Source of the DNA: Ariolimax columbianus
Lineage: Eukaryota; Mollusca; Gastropoda; Stylommatophora; Arionidae
Direction: 5' to 3'
Length of the DNA stretch: 64,000 bases
Assembly: GCA_036924085.1 (NCBI GenBank)
Contig: JAVGWX010000011.1
Span: 91,569,819 to 91,633,818 of the forward strand
Part shown: piece by piece, positions 57,792 to 64,000 of the stretch
Layout of the letters: each line of letters opens with the position of its first letter
Position numbering within the stretch: position 1 is the stretch's first letter
Translations under genes and position numbers: made by a program
The notes under the pieces: generated by a model
The model's input: only the letters and a program-made list of their open reading frames with translations
What the model was told of the DNA's origin: nothing
Databases searched by the model: none

Positions 57792-58155
57792 CTAGTGATG
57801 GAACAGGTGGAGGTGGAGAGGGGACAGGTGGAGGTTGAGAGGGGACAGGTGGAGGTGGAGAGGGGACAGGTGAAGGTGGAGAGGGGACAGGTGGAGGTTG
57901 AGAGGGGACAGGTGGAGGTTGAGAGGGGACAGGTGAAGGTTGAGAGGGGACAGGTGGAGGTTGAGAGAGGACAGGTGGAGGTTGAGAGGGGACAGGTGGA
58001 GGTTGAGAGAGGACAGGTGGAGGTTGAGAGGGGACAGGTGGAGGTTGAGAGGGGACAGGTGGAGGTGGAGAGGGGACAGGTGAAGGTGGAGAGAAGACAG
58101 GCTGAGCTGTAAAGAGAACAAACATGACAAGCGAGAGCAAGTTGCTGAGAGGCAT
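57769..58155 (-). CDS. Possible secreted proline-rich repeat protein (uncertain)
   Basis: The minus-strand frame starts at ATG 58155-58153 (another in-frame ATG lies at 58188) with MPLSNLLSLVMFVLF, then TAQPVFS, a convincing signal peptide with cleavage near residue 22. About 15 copies of a seven-residue repeat (PPPVPSQ, with PPPVPSP, PPPVLSQ and PSPVPSP variants) follow, then VPSLARVVDSL and a stop at 57769. The 21-bp repeat keeps the frame throughout with no indels. A TATAAATAG box lies about 97 bp upstream. Proline-rich secreted proteins of this kind occur in mucus, shell matrix and cuticle, but I cannot assign a family. The other minus frames over the array (TCPLSTS and LHLSPLN words) lack an aligned signal peptide. 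The competing explanation is a 21-bp minisatellite beside a chance hydrophobic run. Confidence 0.42.
   Translation of the reverse strand: MPLSNLLSLVMFVLFTAQPVFSPPSPVPSPPPPVPSQPPPVPSQPPPVLSQPPPVPSQPPPVLSQPPPVPSQPSPVPSQPPPVPSQPPPVPSPPSPVPSPPPPVPSQPPPVPSPPPPVPSLARVVDSL
57795..58112. repeat. 21-bp minisatellite, about 15 copies
   Basis: Unit ggacaggtggaggttgagag followed by g, with gtggag, gtgaag and agagag variants. It encodes the seven-residue repeat of the candidate proline-rich protein on the minus strand. Confidence 0.95.
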
Positions 58156-58251
58156 GGTCGCCTGCGCCTGTCGGACTAGCACGCGCACCAGGAAGAGAGG
58201 CCAACTTAAATATGCAAATTAAAGTGTTCTGTTTAAAGTCTGGGAATATTT

Positions 58252-58260
58252 CTATTTATA
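58252..58260 (-). promoter_or_regulatory. TATA box candidate for the proline-rich ORF
   Basis: Minus strand reads tctctataaatagaaat, with TATAAATAG a full consensus TATA box. Expected transcription start is near 58225, giving a 5' leader of about 70 bases to ATG 58155. An octamer-like atttgcat lies at 58219-58212 (minus), close to the expected start site. Confidence 0.4.
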
Positions 58261-58490
58261 GAGAGAAAGGAACCTTGTTCACAGCTGCCAGCCATGTTTA
58301 TTTTCTGACAAGCATTAATTTGCTTCTGTTTATAATAACCAATGGGATTGTGGGAATTTATAGACAAGAAATAATTGCTTTCCAATCACCACGTCTCGCA
58401 CTCTCGTTTGATCAGCGTGAATAATCGAGTGTTGGGTGTGCGTTCAGGGGAAACTGCAGGGGGCTGGAGTCACTTTGTCCCTGGCCATGT

Positions 58491-58518
58491 ACACACACAC
58501 ACACACACACACACACAT
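58491..58518. repeat. CA microsatellite, about 13 copies
   Basis: Pure acacac run. Confidence 0.96.
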
Positions 58519-58601
58519 GCACTCTATGTCGTAACACGAAGCTTATTAGTCCTAAGGGAATCACAATTTTGTTTCCAGTAACAAATGACCGAATGTGCCA
58601 G

Positions 58602-59000
58602 AGCGTCGAGACATCTGTACTGAGACCAATAGAGCATTGAGACATCTGTACTGAGACCAATAGAGCATTGATACAGCTGTACTGAGACCAATAGAGCATT
58701 GATACAGCTGTACTGAGACCAATAGAGCATTGAGGCAGCTGTACTGAGACCAATAGAGCATTGAGACATCTGTACTGAGACCAATAGAGCATTGAGACAT
58801 CTGTACTGAGACCAATAGAGCATTGATACAGCTGTACTGAGACCGATAGAGCATTGAGACAGCTGTACTGAGACCAATAGAGCATTGAGACATATGTACT
58901 GAGACCAATAGAGCATTGATACAGCTGTACTGAGACCGATAGAGCATTGAGACAGCTGTACTGAGACCAATAGAGCATTGATACAGCTGTATTGAGACCA
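58602..59000. repeat. 31-bp minisatellite, about 13 copies
   Basis: Unit gagacatctgtactgagacc followed by aatagagcatt; acatctg, acagctg and atacagctg variants come in short blocks. The minus frames repeating SVQLYQCSIGLST are cycling artefacts. 59001-59284 is unique. Confidence 0.95.
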
Positions 59001-59285
59001 AAGGCGCAGTTTCTTCCTTACTTTAATCCAAATCACCGCGCAAGTCACCCATTTCAGCGGATTAAGCAAGTGATACGACTGTCCACACGGCTGAACAAAG
59101 AGAGTGGTCTTCATCACTTGTGATGGACAACTGAGATCAATAGACAGCGATTTTACGTTGGACTAATTCCCATGACACATTAGTGCAACGGCTTCCTACA
59201 CAGAAACCAGCGCCTATTTGTGCAGGGTCACTACACAAGGTCAGCTCTAGTAGTGGTCCAATACTCGGTGACCTCCTGATAGCAA

Positions 59286-59540
59286 AGTTAGTTGATCTCT
59301 GTCAGTCAGTTTAGTTGATCTCTGTCAGGCAGGTTAGTTGATCTCTGTCAGTCAGGTTAGTTGATCTCTGTCAGTCAGGTTAGTTGATCTCTGTCAGTCA
59401 GGTTAGTTGATCTCTGTCAGGCAGGTTAGTTGATCTCTGTCAGTCAGGTTAGTTGATCTCTGTCAGTCAGGTTAGTTGATCTCTCTCGGTGAGGTGGGTG
59501 TGGCTATAGTCTGTGAGGTGGGTGTGGTTATAGCCTGACT
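59286..59540. repeat. 23-bp minisatellite, about 9 copies, then a short gtgaggtgggtgtgg duplication
   Basis: Unit tcagtcaggttagttgatct followed by ctg; the gtgaggtgggtgtgg word occurs twice at 59488-59530. Confidence 0.93.
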
Positions 59541-59596
59541 TCAGGGGTGTTGTGTCTGATTTTTTAAGATCAGGGATGTGTAGCAGACGGAACGGG

Positions 59597-59784
59597 GCTT
59601 TGCTCTCCCGGCTCACCTTGACTCCCGGCTCACCTTGACTCCCGGCTCACCTTGACTCCCGGCTCACCTTGACTCCCGGCTCACCTTGACTCCCGGCTCA
59701 CCTTGACTCCCGGCTCACTTTGACTCCCGGCTCACCTTGACTCCCGGCTCACCTTGACTCCCGGCTCACCTTGACCCTTCACCT
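59597..59784. repeat. 17-bp minisatellite (ggctcaccttgactccc), about 11 copies
   Basis: Nearly invariant units. The array abuts the poly(A)-side end of the next LTR-like block. Confidence 0.95.
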
Positions 59785-59789
59785 TGGCA

Positions 59790-60582
59790 GTCTTATCACT
59801 TCCGCAACACTTCAGTAAACAAATTCTTTATTACTACACGTTACAACACTTTCTCTCTTCTACCATACACAACCTCCTAGACGCTCCTAGCTAATGGTTA
59901 GCTAACTTAAATCACTCTTCTACCATACACAACCTCCTAGACGCTCCTATCTAATGGTTAGCTAACTTGAAACGCTAACTACCGCTAAACCCCAAACTAT
60001 TGTCCACAGTTTACTTTCCGTACTTGACCTGCTGTAATGTGAATCCGAATTATGGGGTATTGACGCCGATGGTTAATTCGTGGTTTAAACCCAACCCAGG
60101 TAAACGTCCTTGGCTCCGTTCCTTAGCGACGACTGTCGATCGGCGTGGTGGGTGTCGAAAGACTTGGCTACTGCTGTGACTCTACGATGGTTCTGTGGTG
60201 ACTACAAAATTAGTGAAGGCAGCCACGTGTTAAACTGGTGCATGTTGACCACGTGTTAAACTAAGGCATGTTGACCACGTGTTAACCTGGCGCAGGTCGA
60301 CCCCGTGTAAAATGGTAGTTTTCTCTCTCAGCCGATCTATATTTGACAGGAAGCCTGTTCTCTCCTGTAGTGGGTAGCTATGACTGATCTAGGCTGTTTC
60401 TGTGAGATCTATGTAGACTCTGTGATGACTATAAACTTTATGAAAGGTCGCCCACGTGTCTGAGGCTGGTTAAAATTTAACCTGGTGAATTTCTAATTAC
60501 TCACAAATAAAAGTCAGTAATACTTTACTTCTTTACACTGATTTTGAAACTCAGTGAATGCGACGTTCACTCTTCCGGCGTT

Positions 60583-60631
<49 letters not shown>

Positions 60632-60860
60632 GTCTCTCTGCACGTCTCTCTGAATTGTCTCTTTGAATCGTCTCTCTCTTTAAAAAAATTTCTATCAATA
60701 TGTCCTGACTCCCGGTTTGAATCGGTGTTTATAACACGCGGACTATTTTTTCTACCGGTCCTATATTTTAAAATGGCGTCATTTCCTTTCCTGGTTTCGC
60801 CTGTATTAATCCGCCCCACTACCGTGGTATTTGCTGATGTGAGGGGTTAGGTCCTGGGGA
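59790..60860 (-). mobile_element. LTR-like repeat, copy D (weak)
   Basis: On the minus strand a ttataaac TATA-like word near 60730 precedes a GA-rich leader, and aataaagaatttg (poly(A)-like) lies near 59828, close in sequence to aataaagaatatg of copy A. Inside are a 60-bp duplication (59854-59970, ctcttctaccatacacaacc), three 26-bp copies of ccacgtgttaaactggtgca (60222-60300) and a CT run. No coding sequence was recognised. The LTR identity is tentative. Confidence 0.3.
60583..60640. repeat. CT microsatellite
   Basis: Ctctctctctctctctct with interruptions; inside the block above. Confidence 0.93.
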
Positions 60861-60999
60861 AAGTCCGCCCCTAATTGAATTTGCTTTTTTAATGAAAATA
60901 TATAATAACGCTTGCGGCGTAATTCTATAAAAACTAAGAGCTGTCAATACAGAGACAGTATTTGTCTGGTAAGACTAAATCTGTCACAGATGTTGTGTT

Positions 61000-61132
61000 A
61001 AAGTTTCTGTATTCAGGGATGTTAAGTCTGACTTTCTGTGGTCAGGGATGTCGTGTTGAACTTTCTGTGGTCAGGGATGCTGAGTCTGGCTTTCTGTGGT
61101 CAGGAATGTTGTGTTGAACTTTCTCTTGCTCA
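61000..61132. repeat. About 28-bp minisatellite, 4-5 copies
   Basis: Unit ctttctgtggtcagggatgt followed by tgtgttgaa or tgagtctga, alternating. Confidence 0.9.
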
Positions 61133-61299
61133 AAGTTATAGTGTAGCTTTATTTTCTTATATTTTTAGATCCACAATTTTCTCTTCAAGTCTCACGTTTA
61201 TTTTATTTAGAGATATTCCTTACTTTTGCTGTCCGTCTATTTTACTCTGTTTTATTGGGGGTATTTATGAGTTTTCAACCTTCTCTCTTCTGTCTCACT

Positions 61300-62085
61300 T
61301 TTCCTTGATTTTGTCTCCCTTCTGTTTCTGCTGTCCCTGATTTTGTCTCCCTTTTTCTTTCTCATCTCTCTAATTTTGTCTTCCTTCCCTCTCTTTTCTC
61401 CCTGATTTTGTCTCTCTTCTCTCTCTGCTGTCCCTGATTTTGTCTCCCTTTTTCTCTCTCCTCACTTTGATTTTGTTTTCCTTCTCGCTCTGATTTTGTC
61501 TCCTTTTTTCTGTCTCCTCTCTCTGATTTTTGTCTCCCTTCTCTCTCTTTTTCTCCCTGATTTTGTCTCCCTTCTCTCTCTTGTCTCCCTGATTTTGTCT
61601 CCATTCTCCCCTGCTCTCCCTAATTTTGTCTCTCTTTTCTCTCTCCTCTTCCTGATTTTGTCTCCATTCTCTCTCTTGTCTCCCTGATTTTGTCTCCATT
61701 CTCTCTTTCCTCTCCCTAATTTTGTCTCTCTTTTCTCTCTCCTCTTCCTGATTTTGTCTCCATTCTCTCTTTCCTCTCCCTAATTTTGTCTCTCTTTTCT
61801 CTCTCCTCTCCCTAATTTTGTCTCCATTCTCTCTCTTGTCTTGATAATTTTGTCTCCATTCTCTCTTTCCTCTCCCTAATATTGTCTCCATTCTCTCTTT
61901 CCTCTCCCTGATTTTGTCTCCATTCTCTCTTTCCTCTCCCTAATTTTGTCTCCATTCTCTCTTTCCTCTCCCTGATTTTGTCTCCATTCTCTCTTTCCTC
62001 TCCCTAATTTTGTCTCCATTCTCTCTCTCCTCTCCCTGATTTTGTCTCCATTCTCTCTCTTGTCTACCTGATTTTGTTTCCCTTC
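61300..62085. repeat. Pyrimidine-rich minisatellite, about 30-33 bp unit, about 24 copies
   Basis: Unit ttttgtctccattctctctt followed by tcctctcccta. The left third is heterogeneous; the right half alternates ccctaa and ccctga versions. Plus strand is almost purine-free. 62086-62440 is unique with nothing recognised. Confidence 0.94.
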
Positions 62086-62440
62086 TTCCTGGCCTTTCTT
62101 TAGTCTGTGACGGTTGCCTATAGCTCTGGATCCCAGTAGGGTTTATATTTCATGCACGTGCTCTGTTGGGTGCATTTCTTTGCAACTATAAAAATGGTGG
62201 CCACTGGAGTTTGTCCTCATAGAGGTGTGGTAGAGTCTAGGTGTAGCTGAGTAGTTTACTTATCTAAAGAGCTACAACATGTACCTACACCACGACACGA
62301 CTTCACCGAGTAAAACATAGTAAACACTATCCTGATCATAAAACAAAAAAATATCATTAATTAATCGTTAAAACAAAACAATATTATTTAATCGTTGCAC
62401 AGTAAAACAAAAAAGGAAAGTATATCTAAACTGAATAATC

Positions 62441-62541
<101 letters not shown>

Positions 62542-62549
62542 GAACTACA

Positions 62550-63441
62550 ATACGAGGTTTTAAGCACTAGCTTTTGATCTTACTCCTGTAAACTGCATAA
62601 CCCAGATTCTTGACGCTGCACTCCCCTATCTGCATACTCAACAGCCAATCACAAACTCGTCCTCGCGATCAGATTACATAGATCACGTCACATACTCAGT
62701 CGAATCTGTACATTCACATTCGATCAGATAACTTACAATCAGGCGATCTGTACATTCACATTCGATCAGATAACTTACAATTAGGCGATCTGTACATTCA
62801 CAATTACTTATATCCCGAATATGTACATTCGCATGTGATTAGACCAGGCATTGATCACTAGGTGTCCTGCACGTTCCACACACATTCAGATCTCCTACTG
62901 TTCCCTGAGTGTCCATCATAAACACCTATTGAGCGCGACTGTTAAATCGAGGTGTATGATGGTTCAGTCCCCCTGCACACTCACTCACTTCCAGACTCAC
63001 TCCCAGCCTCCTTCCTAGCCAGTCTGCTAGGTTCATCCTTGCAGAGTATTTTATAGTCTCACACAACAAGATGGTTGTCCAATGTACTTCTGTTGGTTGT
63101 TTGACTTATCCATCACTCTAATTTGAATCCGCCCCCAATGATTTATCCGCGAATCTCTGTAGATCTGAATGTCCTAGCCGGTCGTGGCAGCATCAGACTG
63201 TCACCAACCCCATCTACGCCAATTCTGAACACCAGAGTGGTCAGCTCCAAAGATTCACCTCAGCTATGAACACCCACCCCTATACCAGACAAAGTCTTCT
63301 ACCTAAACCCCTCGTTTCCTTTGTCGACCTAGTTTCGACCCGGTAATTGACCTTCGCACGCATTCATGCAACTTTTGTTTTTAGAGTCGCCAGCCCAATC
63401 TCCTCTGCCCTGAACGCCTTTGCTCCAGCTGGAACTGTCGC
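62550..63441 (-). mobile_element. LTR-like repeat, copy C (minus orientation)
   Basis: Homologous along its length to copy B at 2236-3266, with the same TATA-like gactataaaatac (minus, near 63050) and a TG end at about 63441 reading tgtgcgacagttccagc. An internal 42-bp repeat (cgatctgtacattcacattc, gatcagataacttacaatta) of about three copies at 62700-62802 is absent from copy B. No coding sequence. Confidence 0.45.
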
Positions 63442-64000
63442 ACAGGTGGATGTTGGAGGCCACTGGAGGTGGATGTTGGTGGCCACTGGAGGTGGATGTT
63501 TGTGGCCACTGGAGGTGGAAGTTAGTGGCTACTGGAGGTGGATGTTGGTGGCCACTGGATGTTGATGTTGGTGGCCATTTGAGGTGGACGTTGGTGGCCA
63601 CTGGAGGTGGATGTTGGTGGCCACTTGAGGTGGATGTTGGTGGTCACTGGAGGTGGATGTTGGTGGCCACTTGAGGTGGATGTTGGTGCCACTGGAGGTG
63701 GATGTTGGTGGCCACTGGAGGTGGATGTTTGTGGCCATTGGAGGTGGATGTTGGTGGCCACTGGAGGTGGATGTTGGTGGCCACTGGAGGTGGATGTTGG
63801 TGGCGACTGGAGGTGGATGTTGGTGGCCACTTGAGGTGGATGTTGGTGGCCACTAGAGGTGGATGTTGGTGGCCACTGGAGGTGGATGTTGGTGGCCACT
63901 GGAGGTGGACGTTGGTGGCCATTGGAGGTGGATGTTGGTGGCCACTAGAGGTGGATGTTGGTGGCCACTGGAGGTGGATGTTGGTGGCCACTGGAGGTGG
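63442..64000. repeat. 23-bp minisatellite (ggtggatgttggtggccact plus gga), about 24 copies, cut by the window end
   Basis: Units vary at cactgga/cacttga/cactaga. The array starts at the TG end of LTR-like copy C. Open frames on both strands (HPPPVATNIHLQWPPTSTSS word and others) are 23-residue cycling artefacts. Confidence 0.95.

Overview
This is a repeat-dominated stretch of animal (eukaryotic) chromosome with no ordinary protein-coding locus that I can establish. The best taxonomic guess is a lophotrochozoan, probably a mollusc. The hints are the metazoan 18S/28S rRNA-derived sequence, RTE/CFDP2-like and CR1/L2-like LINE remnants of a kind I associate with mollusc genomes, a tRNA-derived SINE, and vertebrate-type TTAGGG telomeric motifs. 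The phylum is an inference. All copy numbers and alignments were made by eye.

Layout. 1-3.4 kb: LINE 3'-end debris, two related LTR-like repeats (minus orientation) and short minisatellites. 3.4-14.3 kb: a CA-rich tract, a LINE C-terminal fragment, then a very large foldback structure (about 4520-14262) with near-unique outer arms in inverted orientation, inner 27-bp arrays, two opposed arrays of one 16-bp unit (6.5 kb and 2.2 kb) and a 36-bp repeat at the centre. 14.5-17.2 kb: 40-, 20- and 41-bp arrays around another LINE fragment. 17.4-21.3 kb: one degenerate RTE-like LINE read on the minus strand (endonuclease to reverse transcriptase to C-terminus) with minisatellites expanded at three places inside its coding sequence. 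21.7-24.2 kb: an 18S rRNA pseudogene running into chimeric, repeated 18S/28S fragments. 25.2-28.3 kb: pentamer repeats, a SINE, a 39-bp array and a CR1/L2-like LINE. 28.7-32.1 kb: 45-, 26- and about 30-bp arrays and a 0.65-kb interstitial telomeric array. 32.9-38.5 kb: a 5.6-kb satellite of a 14-bp unit. 38.5-46.9 kb: a LINE remnant and a string of arrays with units of 16-78 bp. 47.0-50.7 kb: a second copy of the CR1-like LINE tail running directly into a 3.4-kb satellite with a 731-bp higher-order period. 50.9-56.7 kb: more arrays, including a 2.3-kb 12-bp satellite. 56.7-58.3 kb: the only two places that look like host coding sequence, a possible signal-peptide first exon (+) and a possible secreted proline-rich protein with a TATA box (-). 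58.5-64 kb: further arrays, LTR-like repeats and a TA microsatellite. The last array runs off the window.

Most long open frames here are products of tandem repeats. When the unit length is not a multiple of three, all three frames cycle through the same stop-free words; when it is a multiple of three, one peptide is repeated. I do not treat them as genes except where stated. The recurrent theme is that several minisatellite units are recognisable pieces of retrotransposon sequence, or start exactly at a retrotransposon edge.
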